This document shows positions 27,173 to 35,447 of a stretch of 64,000 nt of DNA, in pieces (the first letter of the stretch is position 1; every line of letters starts with the position of its first letter). Under the pieces are notes generated by a model. It did not search any database, was not told where the DNA came from, and worked only from the letters and a program-made list of their open reading frames with translations. The DNA is from CBDAPE01 sp965198325 (GTDB lineage Bacteria; Pseudomonadota; Alphaproteobacteria; UBA828; JAPUJA01). A program made the position numbers and the translations under genes. The stretch covers positions 372,001 through 436,000 of the forward strand of contig CBDAPE010000016.1 of the NCBI GenBank assembly GCA_965198325.1. The letters are read 5' to 3'.

Positions 27173-27865
27173 ATGACATTCAGTTTCGTCCCTCTGATCA
27201 CCGCCCTGCTTCCCGTCCTCGGCGTCCACGTCTCCTACGTGCTGGCGGCAAAGCTCGGTCATGTGCCCTGGTGCTTTCCCTACGTCGAGAGCTGCACATC
27301 GATCAGCGCCATGGGCCGGGTGAGCCCCGAAAGCTATGTTTTTCGCGCCACCGTAATTCCGACCGCCGTTCTCATGATGGTATACTGGCGGCTCAGTTGC
27401 GAATGGCTCCGCTAGCTCGGTAGCGCCATGGCGAAACGCAACCGCGCCATGCTGGTCCTGGGATTGGCTGCCGGCATCGGCCTGATCGTCTACGCGACGG
27501 TGCTGGGTGAAATCGGCCCCGAGTTCCGCGTCCAGCGGCGCATCGGCGTCAGCATCTTCTACATCTGCACCTTCGCCGCACAAGCCCTCATGACGATCCA
27601 GCTTGCGGCCCTGGTGAAATCGCAGCCCGCCGTCATTCCCGTGCGGCTTTACCGCGTCCTGGCCTGGCTTTGCGCCGCCGTCGCCGGTCTGGGGCTCGCG
27701 AACTTCGCCTTGTGGGCCTTCTACGAGCGGCACGACAGGATCGACGACGCCTTCGAATGGGTGGTCACCCTGTTGATCCAACTCCACATCTTCACAACCT
27801 TCTTCGCGTGGCGGCAGAGCGGCTTTCGGGCGAGCTTCACGACGTCAGGGAGGGAAGGGGGCTGA
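27173..27865 (+). pseudogene. Frag1/DRAM/Sfk1-like membrane protein split by an in-frame UAG
   Basis: Two frames in the same register are separated by one TAG at 27413-27415. The first 80 residues hold PWCFPYVESCTSISAMGR followed by SPESYVFR, which recalls the exposed loop of Frag1/DRAM/Sfk1 proteins, between two helices. After the stop, LGSA leads into MAKRNRAMLVLGL and four more helices, giving the six-helix layout expected of about 230 residues. The second half could restart at ATG 27428, but no good ribosome site precedes it. Nonsense mutation is the simplest reading. The family assignment is by eye. Confidence 0.6.
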
Positions 27866-27900
27866 CGCGAAACGCCGCAGGGCGGGCTCGCGTCGCGTCA

Positions 27901-28413
27901 TCAGGGAACGACCACGTAGCGGGGCTCGGGCTCGCGCCCGCGATAGATGCCTCGGCCTCCAATCCGCACGGCGTTGTAGATCAGAAAATTTTTCAACGAC
28001 CCGACGTTGGCTGCCCGCATGGCGACGCGCATGAGCCGGTCGGCGAACCGTCGGTCCTCTGTCCTGTGCTCGCCGCCGCCCAGATCCTGCCAGGCGATGT
28101 AGAGGAAGTCGTGAACGATCGAGGCTTCGAGGTGCGGTCCCGCCTGGCTGATGATGGGCCGGGCCAGCGCAGGAACCGACGAGAGGTCGGTCAGCATTCC
28201 CTGGGGCACGGTGATCGTGCGTCGCTCGCCGTCGAGCTTGAAATCCACCGTGTACGGCCGTGCCAGGATGAACTGCGCCGTCTTGCCGTCGGCGCGGCGC
28301 ACCGCCTCGATCGCGCGCAGCAGATGCAGCGGCGTCGCGTATTCGAAATCGGTGATCTCCGACCAGTCGTCTTGCGGGTAGGGGCTCTCGAAGTCCGGCT
28401 TATAGGACTCCAT
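27901..28413 (-). CDS. DUF1353 family protein
   Basis: A 170-residue protein with the DUF1353 signature: LTDLSSVPALARPI followed by ASIVHDFLYIAW, and downstream RFADRLMRVAM. Proteins of this family occur in phages and bacterial chromosomes and have no established function. The ATG at 28413 is chosen because similarity begins near SYKPDFESPY. It lies 14 bases after the alpha/beta hydrolase gene on the same strand, probably in one unit with it and acdS. Confidence 0.75.
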   Translation of the reverse strand: MESYKPDFESPYPQDDWSEITDFEYATPLHLLRAIEAVRRADGKTAQFILARPYTVDFKLDGERRTITVPQGMLTDLSSVPALARPIISQAGPHLEASIVHDFLYIAWQDLGGGEHRTEDRRFADRLMRVAMRAANVGSLKNFLIYNAVRIGGRGIYRGREPEPRYVVVP

Positions 28414-28427
28414 CGCGCGGGCCTCGC

Positions 28428-29282
28428 TCACGCGGCTGCCAGAAACTCCCGCAGGAGCGCGTTGAACTTCTCGGGGTGTTCCCAGAACATCATGTGCCCG
28501 CCCAACGCCTCGACACTCGCGTTCGGCCATTGGCCCTCGATATAGGGCCGGGCCGTATCCGCCCAATGCTCGGCGACGACGAAGAGCGAGGGGCGCGCGC
28601 CGTCGAGCAGGGTCACCTCGGGCCGGTAGTCCGCGAACATCAGATAGCAGTAAAGCGCGATCGCCGCCCACTGGGGCGTGGTCTCAGACTGGGCGACGAT
28701 CCAGTCGAGCTCCTCCGGGGCGAGGGCGCGCTGGACCATCACGTTCTCGGTGTACCAGCGCACCACCTCGCGCAAAGATGCCCGGGGTGTCATCGCCATG
28801 ATGCCCGCGGAGATGTCCGCAAGCGGGCCCTCCACCCAGTCGTTCTCCTCGTCGGTTGAGAGCAGCTTGGGCGGCAGGTCGATGTCGACATGGGCGCGGA
28901 CGCGCTCGAGCCCGGCGAGCCGGATATAGCCCAGGGTCTCCGCGGCGCCCGACGACCAGCCCACGAGCGCGATGTTGGTCAGGTCGAGCGTCTCGATGAG
29001 CACCTTGAGGTCCGCCGCGTGGGTCGCGTAGTCGTTGCCCGTCGCGGTCTTGCTCGAGCGACCCTGGCTGCGGGGGTCGATCGCGATCACCCGGTGGTCC
29101 TTGGAGAAGTCGCGGATCTGGTGGGTGAAGACGTCCGCCGTGAAGGTCCAGCCGGGCACCATGACGAGCGGCGGGCCGGAGCCGGTGTCCCAGAAATGCA
29201 GCTCGATGCCCGGTGCCACCTCGATGTATTTGCCGAGCGCGCCGATCCGCCCGCTGGTCTCGACCTGAAAGTCCGTCCTCAT
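28428..29282 (-). CDS. Alpha/beta hydrolase
   Basis: A 284-residue hydrolase. The oxyanion region is VMVPGWTF, the nucleophile elbow is GWSSG, and the catalytic His lies in LGGHMMFWEHPEKF near the C-terminus. The acid is probably the Asp in LLDGARPSLFVV or nearby. The pattern fits esterases, lactonases and cofactor-free haloperoxidase-like enzymes; the substrate is unknown. The ATG at 29282 is preceded by GGGGAGA. It is located 28 bases downstream of acdS on the same strand. Confidence 0.85.
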   Translation of the reverse strand: MRTDFQVETSGRIGALGKYIEVAPGIELHFWDTGSGPPLVMVPGWTFTADVFTHQIRDFSKDHRVIAIDPRSQGRSSKTATGNDYATHAADLKVLIETLDLTNIALVGWSSGAAETLGYIRLAGLERVRAHVDIDLPPKLLSTDEENDWVEGPLADISAGIMAMTPRASLREVVRWYTENVMVQRALAPEELDWIVAQSETTPQWAAIALYCYLMFADYRPEVTLLDGARPSLFVVAEHWADTARPYIEGQWPNASVEALGGHMMFWEHPEKFNALLREFLAAA

Positions 29283-29310
29283 GATGGTCTCCCCGTCTGG
29301 CTGCTCATCC

Positions 29311-30321
29311 TTATTCGAACGCCGCGTGGTAGGCGTCGATCGCCGGCGCGCCGCCCAGATGGGCATAGAGCACCGTCGACCCCGCTTTGAGCTCCCCAGC
29401 CCGCGCCATGGCGATAAGCCCGGCCATGGATTTACCCTCGTAGACCGGGTCGGTCAGCATCCCCTCGAGCGTTCCTGCGGTGCGGATCGCCTCGATCGTC
29501 GCCTCGTCGGGGATGCCGTAGGCGGGGCCAGCGAAGCGCGGCTCGATGATCACGTCGCTGTCCTCGATCGCCTCGTTCACACCCAGCATCTCGGCCGTAT
29601 CGCGCGCGATCTTGGTGACCGCGGCGCGGGTCATGTCCGGCCGGCCGGCGGTATCCATGCCGATGATCCGCCGGTCGCGCTCCTGGACCTTGAAGCCCAC
29701 CACCATGCCGGCCTGGGTCGAGCCCGTGCAGGTCGCGACGATGATGGTATCGAAGAAAATACCGAGCCCGGCCTCCTGGGTTGCCAGCTCGTCGGCGAAG
29801 TTGGCATAGCCCAGCCCGCCCAGCGGGTGGTCGGACGCGCCCGCGGGGATCGCGTAAGGCGTGCCGCCCTCGGCCCGCACCGCGTCGAGCGCATGCTTCC
29901 AGGTCTCCTTCTCTTCGGTCGAGTAGCCCTCGCCCTCGAGCAGGGTCTCGGCCCCCATGAGGCGCGAGAGCAGGATGTTGCCGACCTTGTCGTAGACCGC
30001 ATCTTCCCAGGGCGCCCAGTCCTCCTGGACAAGGCGGCATTTGAGCCCCGCGGCCGCGGCGACGGCGGCAACCTGGCGGGTGTGGTTCGACTGCACGCCG
30101 CCGATCGAGACCAGGGTGTCGCAGCCCTTGGCGAGCGCATCGGGCAGCAGCCATTCGAGCTTGCGGACCTTGTTGCCACCATAGGCCAGCCCCGACGAGA
30201 CGTCGTCGCGCTTGGCCCAGACCTCGACGCCCAGTTCCGTCGACAGCCGTTTAAGCGGCTGGAGCGGGGAGGGGAAAAATCCCAGCTTTGCGCGCTCAAA
30301 GCGGTCTTCGAGATTGAGCAT
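29311..30321 (-). CDS. acdS: 1-Aminocyclopropane-1-carboxylate deaminase
   Basis: A 336-residue fold-type II PLP enzyme closely resembling Pseudomonas ACC deaminase. Lys51 (YGGNK) should bind PLP and Ser78 lies in GVQSNHTRQ. DPVYEGKSM keeps the Tyr-Glu pair (Tyr294/Glu295 in the reference), and AHLGGAPA keeps Leu where D-cysteine desulfhydrases have Thr, so true ACC deaminase is favoured. The reaction converts ACC to 2-oxobutanoate and ammonia, lowering plant ethylene in plant-associated bacteria. The ATG at 30321 follows AAAGGA. It is first in a unit with the hydrolase and DUF1353 genes. Confidence 0.88.
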   Translation of the reverse strand: MLNLEDRFERAKLGFFPSPLQPLKRLSTELGVEVWAKRDDVSSGLAYGGNKVRKLEWLLPDALAKGCDTLVSIGGVQSNHTRQVAAVAAAAGLKCRLVQEDWAPWEDAVYDKVGNILLSRLMGAETLLEGEGYSTEEKETWKHALDAVRAEGGTPYAIPAGASDHPLGGLGYANFADELATQEAGLGIFFDTIIVATCTGSTQAGMVVGFKVQERDRRIIGMDTAGRPDMTRAAVTKIARDTAEMLGVNEAIEDSDVIIEPRFAGPAYGIPDEATIEAIRTAGTLEGMLTDPVYEGKSMAGLIAMARAGELKAGSTVLYAHLGGAPAIDAYHAAFE

Positions 30322-30705
30322 GGGGACGGTCCTTTCTGGCTCGCATCGATACCGGGGTAGCATAGCAGGGTTGAGCCCGAATCGAGCGTCCGCCGGCGCC
30401 ATCCGGGGATTGTGGTGGTGCGGAAAAGGCCCATCGAACTCTTGAGCGGCGAGCGCCGGGTCGCCTTTCACCGCTCCTGGTTCGAGGCGAACCCGACACA
30501 GCACGAGCTCATCAATCATCTGGCCGCGCTGCCGCTGCGCGAGGTCCGCCGCCGCCCTGGCGCGCTGGGAGCCGGCTATCCTACTCGACCGCCTGCCGCG
30601 CCGCCTGCTCTAGGACGGGCTGGGGCCTTTTTTATAGCGGGCAAAAACGGCGGGCCCGGTTCGCCTTGATTTTGCCGAGCCTTGCGGCTAGATACAGGCC
30701 CACGC

Positions 30706-30781
30706 GACCCCGTCGTCTAGAGGCCTAGGACTCCACTCTTTCAAGGTGGCAACACGGGTTCGAACCCCGTCGGGGTCGCCA
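30706..30781 (+). tRNA. tRNA-Glu (anticodon UUC)
   Basis: The acceptor arms GACCCCG and CGGGGTC pair fully. The anticodon stem CCACT/GGTGG carries the loop CTTTCAA (anticodon TTC), and the T arm contains GGTTCGAACCC. The discriminator G is followed by an encoded CCA. The 3' end is part of a direct repeat copied 1.2 kb downstream. Confidence 0.97.
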
Positions 30782-30787
30782 CTTCGA
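30768..30787 (+). repeat. att-like direct repeat at the tRNA-Glu 3' end
   Basis: Twenty bases covering the last part of the tRNA and five bases beyond recur at 31977-31996 with one mismatch (shared core GGGTCGCCACTTCGA). Repeats of a tRNA 3' end are the usual scar of tyrosine-integrase integration. Confidence 0.65.
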
Positions 30788-31063
30788 TTGCTGGAACCCT
30801 GGCCGCCGCGCAGTCCCCATATAATGTTTGGGCTTCCGAGTGTCCGACCATCCGAACAGCTGCATCAGTTCATACACGGTCGCCCCGTTGATCGCCGCCG
30901 TCGTGGCCGCAAACGCTTTGTATGCAAGAATAGGCCCGCTGCTTCACATTCGGACCCAGCCTGGATCGCGTCAACCAGCCATTCGGAGAGGGCGAGGGCC
31001 CCTTGTGGACTGCACCCTGATCGAAGCGTGACAGCGAGGTCGCGATCGGCGTTACAACCATTC

Positions 31064-31828
31064 TTACTGCGCGAGATAGCCGCCGTCGATGACAAGCTCT
31101 GAGCCCGTGACGAAACTCGATTCGTCGGAAGCCAGATAGAGCGCCCCATAGGCCACGTCCTCAGGTTCGCCGATGCGACCGATGGGGTGCATCGCGACAA
31201 TCTCGGCAAGACCCTTCTCTACGTCGCCCTGTTCCGCGAGCTCATCCCAGACCATCGGTGTCGCGATGAAACCGGGATGAATTGCATTCACCCTGATGCT
31301 GAACGGCGCACATTCCAGCGCCGCCACCTTGGTGAAGTTCGTCGCACCCCCCTTGCTCGCGCAATAGGCGGCATAGCCCGGATAGCCCACGCTGGCCAAT
31401 ATTGAGGAGATATTGACGATCGACCCGCCACCGTTTTCTTTCATCGGGACCGCGGCCAACTTCGTGCCGAGAAACATGCCGTCCAGATTGACGGCATGCA
31501 CCCAGCGCCATCTCTCGAGATCCGTCTCGTGAACCGTCGCCGTAATCGAGACACCGGCGTTGTTGACCAGAACGTCGAGTTTCCCATGGGCATCCAGAGG
31601 ACGTTCTATCGCCCGGTTCCAGTCGTCTTCCTGGGTCACATCGTGCTTGATAAAAAACGCGTCCCCGCCGTTCTTCTTAATCTGATCGGCCGCAGCCTGA
31701 CCCTTCTGTTCCTTGAGATCGGCCAGGACGACCTTCGCCCCCTCCTTGGCAAAAAGCTCGGCGATGCCGAGCCCGTTGCCCTGCGCGGCGCCAGTGACGA
31801 TCACAATCTTACCGTCCAGTCTTCCCAT
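31064..31828 (-). CDS. SDR-family oxidoreductase
   Basis: A 254-residue classical short-chain dehydrogenase. It has the NAD(P)-binding TGAAQGNGLG, NNAGVS, the catalytic Ser in NISSILAS, YCASK (Tyr-x3-Lys), and PGFIATPM. The C-terminal SELVIDGGYLAQ is typical. Asp in LADLKE after the second beta strand suggests NAD rather than NADP. The start follows AAGGAAGA. It is the only gene between the two att-like repeats, so it may have arrived as, or be left over from, an integrated segment. Confidence 0.85.
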   Translation of the reverse strand: MGRLDGKIVIVTGAAQGNGLGIAELFAKEGAKVVLADLKEQKGQAAADQIKKNGGDAFFIKHDVTQEDDWNRAIERPLDAHGKLDVLVNNAGVSITATVHETDLERWRWVHAVNLDGMFLGTKLAAVPMKENGGGSIVNISSILASVGYPGYAAYCASKGGATNFTKVAALECAPFSIRVNAIHPGFIATPMVWDELAEQGDVEKGLAEIVAMHPIGRIGEPEDVAYGALYLASDESSFVTGSELVIDGGYLAQ

Positions 31829-31976
31829 GAGGTCTTCCTTTCCGTCCATCATACGCTGAGATTGCCAGCCACTTACCGGGGCTGAGTACACATGAACCCG
31901 TATGGAGCCAAAACTTGTTAACAAACGAATATAACTATCTGTTATTAATGGATATTATCTGAGGATGACGTAATCT

Positions 31977-31996
31977 CGTCAGGGTCGCCACTTCGA
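31977..31996 (+). repeat. Second copy of the tRNA-Glu 3' repeat
   Basis: Matches 30768-30787 at 19 of 20 positions. It lies next to a visibly AT-rich stretch (about 31915-31965). Together the repeats bound about 1.2 kb containing the SDR gene and no integrase. Confidence 0.65.
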
Positions 31997-32068
31997 GAGC
32001 CAGTTCAATAAATTCCGACGATACCGGGGATTTGTACTGATCTGATAACGGATTACCCGTTCCGGAAA

Positions 32069-32899
32069 TTACGCGCCGTTTTGAAATTCCATTTCCTCCA
32101 TAAATTTCTCGAGTTCCTTGGCGGGCATTTTTACTGAGTATTCGGCGCTGGGAAAACTGCCGTCTTTGGCTTCTTTGTTGAATTCTTTCAGGCAGGCCAG
32201 GCGCTCTTCCTTGATCTGTTGCTCAAGGAGACGGAGATTTCCGTACTCCTTCACATGGCGCGGGGCTTTTTCGTTCTGACCGCAGAGGTCTTTGGTGAAC
32301 AAAAATATCACATCGGCACCGGAACCGGCGCCAATTGATGTAGTGAGCAACTTGGTGCGCTTGTTGATTGCTGCCACCACTTCCTCTGCAGACACTTCGA
32401 GTTCTACGGCAAAAGCACCAACGTCTTCCAGGCGGCGAATCTGTCTGAAGAGCTCGATACCTTCTTCGGCGGTTTTGCCGAATGCCCGCAGGCCACCGAT
32501 AAATGTACTGATACGCGGCACCAGGCCCAGATGGCCCATCACCGGGATATCTCTATTAGCCAACATCTCTACAACATTCAGACTGGCGCAGGTGTAAACC
32601 GCGTCGGCACCCTGTTCCATGCACTTGAAAGCAGCCCGCAAAATTTCATCGTTGGTCACATAGTCGGTGAGTAGCGTCACGCCGGTAATAAAAGTGTGGG
32701 GTGCACCCGCGCGCACTATCTCCAAATCGCAATCATCCACGCTGAGCATGTCGATGCCAGCCGCTTCCGCAGCAACCGCTTCATCGAGAGAGTCTGCCGT
32801 CACCTGAGTGAGTTTGCTTTTGCCTTTATGATTCAGTAAATCGTAAACCGTCCAATTACGCTTTCCGAATTGACCACCAAAAGTGTAAATGTCTTTCAT
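32069..32899 (-). CDS. PanB-like ketopantoate hydroxymethyltransferase homologue
   Basis: A 276-residue TIM-barrel protein related to 3-methyl-2-oxobutanoate hydroxymethyltransferase. Shared landmarks are DDCDLEIVRAGAPHTF, PVMGHLGLVPR, the Glu in FAVELEVS and TTSIGAGSGADVIFLF. The N-terminus (FGGQFGKRNWTVYDLL) and the C-terminal Glu/Lys-rich tail differ from standard PanB, so it may act on another 2-oxoacid. Its codons are much richer in A and T than the flanking genes, pointing to transfer. The start follows AAGGAAAGAG. No panC or panD is nearby. Confidence 0.72.
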   Translation of the reverse strand: MKDIYTFGGQFGKRNWTVYDLLNHKGKSKLTQVTADSLDEAVAAEAAGIDMLSVDDCDLEIVRAGAPHTFITGVTLLTDYVTNDEILRAAFKCMEQGADAVYTCASLNVVEMLANRDIPVMGHLGLVPRISTFIGGLRAFGKTAEEGIELFRQIRRLEDVGAFAVELEVSAEEVVAAINKRTKLLTTSIGAGSGADVIFLFTKDLCGQNEKAPRHVKEYGNLRLLEQQIKEERLACLKEFNKEAKDGSFPSAEYSVKMPAKELEKFMEEMEFQNGA

Positions 32900-32955
32900 T
32901 TTTGGCTCTTTCCTTGTGCACGATATGTTTCGATCGGGGGCGTCACCTATTCCCG

Positions 32956-34368
32956 TCAGATTTGCGGTCGCTTGCCCGCCCAGGGCCGCCCCCGTTCGAG
33001 CGCCGCGCCGATGCGCAGCACCATCGCCTCGTCGTAGCGCCGGCCGACGATTTGGCACGCGGTGGGCAGCCCGTCGGCGGAAAAGCCCGAGGGTACGGAG
33101 AGCGCGGGGCACTGGCTTATCAGGTTGAACGGCATGGTCATCACCATGCCCTGAAAGCGCCCCACCTCGTCGGTATTGTTGAAGTCGGCATCGGTCAGTT
33201 CGACGGACGGTGCGGGAATTCGAACGGTGGGACAGAGCAGGGCGTCGTAGCGCTCGAGCACGGGCTGAAGCGCCTGCCACTGGCGGGTGCGCACGATCTC
33301 CGTCTGGCGAAGCTTGACGGCGCTCGTCCGGTTACCTTTCTCGATCAGGCTGATTACGGCCGGGTCCATCTGCTCGCGCCAGGCGTCGAGATGTTCGCCG
33401 AAGCAGACCGCCATCAGTGCCGCCCAGTGGACAACGAAGGCATCGACGATGTCCCGGCTCCAGGGCAGGGCAACCTCCGCGACCTCGGCTCCGGCATCGC
33501 GCAACGCGTCCGCCGAGGCCTGGAGGTTGGCTGCCACGTCGCAATCGACGGCGAAGAAGCCCAGATCGGGGCTGAGCGCGAGCTTCAAGCCGGATACATC
33601 GGCGGACAGCGTCAACGGCTCCGCGCGCGCGGGCAACGAGAGGATGTCGCGCTCGTCGGGACCTTCGGTGACGCGAAGGAAGAGGGCGGCGTCGGCCACC
33701 GTGCGGGCAAGCGGGCCGAAATGACAGAGCTGGTCGAACAGGGTCGGCAGGATCGCGAGCGGAATACGCCCCAGGGCCGGTTTCAGCCCGACGCAGCCGC
33801 ACAGTGCGGCCGGAATACGGACCGAGCCGCCGGCGTCCGAACCCTCGGCCAGCGCAACGCAGCCGCTTGCGACCGCCGCGGCCGAGCCGCCCGACGAGCC
33901 ACCCGGCGTGCGTTCGGAATTCCATGGGTTGCGCGAGATGCCCCAAAGCGGGCTCTGGGTGAACCCCGAATGAGCAAACTCGGGCGTCGCCGTCTTGCCG
34001 ACCAGGATCGCGCCCGCGCCCAGCAGGCGCTCGACGATCGGCGGATTCTCGTCGGGCACCCAGTGCTCGAAGACCTTTGAGCCCAACGTCGTGGTCTTGC
34101 CCGCGGTCGGCGTGAGATCCTTGATCGCGACGGGCAGGCCATGCAGTGGACCCAGCGGTCCGCCCGCCATGACGGCTGCCTCGGCGGCGCGCGCCGCGTC
34201 GCGGGCTTCGTCGGGGTAAGTGAAGCAGAAGGCGTTGAGCGCGGGATTGGCCTCGTCGATGCGGGCAAGCGCGTTTTCGACCGCCTCGACGGGCGAGACC
34301 GCTTTGGTGCGGATCCGTTCCGCCAGCTCGGTCGCCGGGAGATAGGCGAGGTCGAGATCGGCAGCCAT
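32956..34368 (-). CDS. Amidase signature family enzyme
   Basis: A 470-residue amidase. The Ser-cisSer-Lys triad is visible as Lys83 (VAIKDL), cis-Ser158 (GGSSGGS) and the nucleophile Ser182 (GSDAGGSVRIP). The family hydrolyses amides, including aminoacyl-tRNA amides (GatA) and small organic amides; without gatB/gatC nearby a catabolic amidase is likelier. The ATG at 34368 has GGGGAG upstream; a GTG at 34399-34401 would add 11 residues. It is convergent with nothing and lies downstream of the LysR gene on the same strand. Confidence 0.87.
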   Translation of the reverse strand: MAADLDLAYLPATELAERIRTKAVSPVEAVENALARIDEANPALNAFCFTYPDEARDAARAAEAAVMAGGPLGPLHGLPVAIKDLTPTAGKTTTLGSKVFEHWVPDENPPIVERLLGAGAILVGKTATPEFAHSGFTQSPLWGISRNPWNSERTPGGSSGGSAAAVASGCVALAEGSDAGGSVRIPAALCGCVGLKPALGRIPLAILPTLFDQLCHFGPLARTVADAALFLRVTEGPDERDILSLPARAEPLTLSADVSGLKLALSPDLGFFAVDCDVAANLQASADALRDAGAEVAEVALPWSRDIVDAFVVHWAALMAVCFGEHLDAWREQMDPAVISLIEKGNRTSAVKLRQTEIVRTRQWQALQPVLERYDALLCPTVRIPAPSVELTDADFNNTDEVGRFQGMVMTMPFNLISQCPALSVPSGFSADGLPTACQIVGRRYDEAMVLRIGAALERGRPWAGKRPQI

Positions 34369-34413
34369 GGCGGCGCTCCCCGGCAGTTGCTCGTCGCGCA
34401 CCGATAATGAGGC

Positions 34414-35331
34414 TCAGCCGGGGGGTTGGCCAGACAGTTCCGCTTTGCAATCGGCTGCGGCCTCGTCGATCAGCCAGTTGCGAAAGGCCCGCGCCGCTGG
34501 CCGCTCGGGCGACCGGGCCGGGCCGACGAGGTAGTAGCCGAAAAGCTCGAGGCGGACGTCGAAGGGCTGGACCAGTCGACCGGCGGCGATATCGTCCTGG
34601 ATCAGCGCCGGACAGCCCAGCTCGATGCCCTGACCGTCCATCGCCGCCTGGGTGCGGACGTTGGTATCGTCGATCACCAGGCTCTGGCGGGGCTCGAGAC
34701 CGGAAACGCCGGCCAGCGCCAACCAGTCGGCCCAGCGGTCGTCATTCTTCTCGTGGAGCAGAACGTGGCCGGCCAGATCGGCGGGCTCGCGAAGCGGATT
34801 GGGGGCCGCGGCAAGCGCCGGGCCGCAGACCGGAGTGAGATCCCCGTCGACGAGCCGGGTGGCGCTCTCGTTGACGTCGGCCTCTGGTCTCCATTCTATA
34901 GCTAAATCAATATCTTGCGAGTCGAAATTCGCCCGTTGGTTCCGATGATGGAGCTGCAGCTCTATGCCCGGGTGGCGTTGCCAGAATCGACCCAGCCTGG
35001 GCGACAACCATTTCAGTGCGAAATACGGCCGCAGCGAGACGGTGAGCGGAGCGCTTTCGTTCGATTGCCGAAGCTCGGAAACCGCGCCCGCCATCCGCTC
35101 GAAGGCACCGGTCACGGCGATCTGCAGATCGCGCCCCGCGTCGGTCAGGGCGAAATTACGGCCGGTCCGGCGGAACAACGCGATTTCGAGCTCGTCTTCT
35201 AGCCCCCGGACCTGGTGACTGATCGCCGACGGGGTGACGGCAAGTTCCTCCGCAGCAAGCGTGAATTTCATATGACGAGCCGCGGCTTCGAAGGCTCGAA
35301 GTGATGCTAGAGGCGGAAGAGGAGGAGGCAT
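34414..35331 (-). CDS. LysR-family transcriptional regulator, GcvA type
   Basis: A 305-residue regulator. The N-terminal winged helix-turn-helix (LASLRAFEAAARHMKFT, then TPSAISHQVRGLEDEL) is followed by an effector domain typical of GcvA-like LysRs (SLRPYFALKWLSPRL, DIDLAIEWR). The start at 35331 begins at the Pro-rich MPPPLPPL. It is divergent from the Rieske oxygenase gene, with a palindrome in the shared upstream region, so it probably controls that gene and itself. Confidence 0.88.
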   Translation of the reverse strand: MPPPLPPLASLRAFEAAARHMKFTLAAEELAVTPSAISHQVRGLEDELEIALFRRTGRNFALTDAGRDLQIAVTGAFERMAGAVSELRQSNESAPLTVSLRPYFALKWLSPRLGRFWQRHPGIELQLHHRNQRANFDSQDIDLAIEWRPEADVNESATRLVDGDLTPVCGPALAAAPNPLREPADLAGHVLLHEKNDDRWADWLALAGVSGLEPRQSLVIDDTNVRTQAAMDGQGIELGCPALIQDDIAAGRLVQPFDVRLELFGYYLVGPARSPERPAARAFRNWLIDEAAADCKAELSGQPPG

Positions 35332-35354
35332 GGCAGCCCTCGATAGTGAATTCA

Positions 35355-35372
35355 TTTCATCTATAGGTGAAA
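35355..35372. promoter_or_regulatory. Candidate LysR operator
   Basis: TTTCATCTATAGGTGAAA is an 18-bp inverted repeat with a single mismatched pair, in the 116-base gap between lysR and the divergent Rieske gene. LysR proteins bind partly symmetric sites of this kind next to their own genes. Confidence 0.5.
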
Positions 35373-35447
35373 ATTACGCGTTTGTCATGCGGCTGACTCG
35401 TAGCTAGCCTTCGATCTTCACAACGCCGGAACCCACTGGAGGCCGCC

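Noticed and set aside
27413..27415. UAG read as pyrrolysine
   Set aside because: TAG is the normal stop of several intact genes here (for example 2365-2367), no pyl genes are in the window, and neither interrupted family is a methylamine methyltransferase.
30412..30669. Plus-strand frame between acdS and tRNA-Glu
   Set aside because: It starts with GTG without a ribosome site, shows no family signature and ends in low-complexity Pro/Ala/Gly sequence.
33332..34450. Alternative long minus-strand frame over the amidase gene
   Set aside because: Arg-rich out-of-frame translation; the amidase frame carries the complete catalytic triad.
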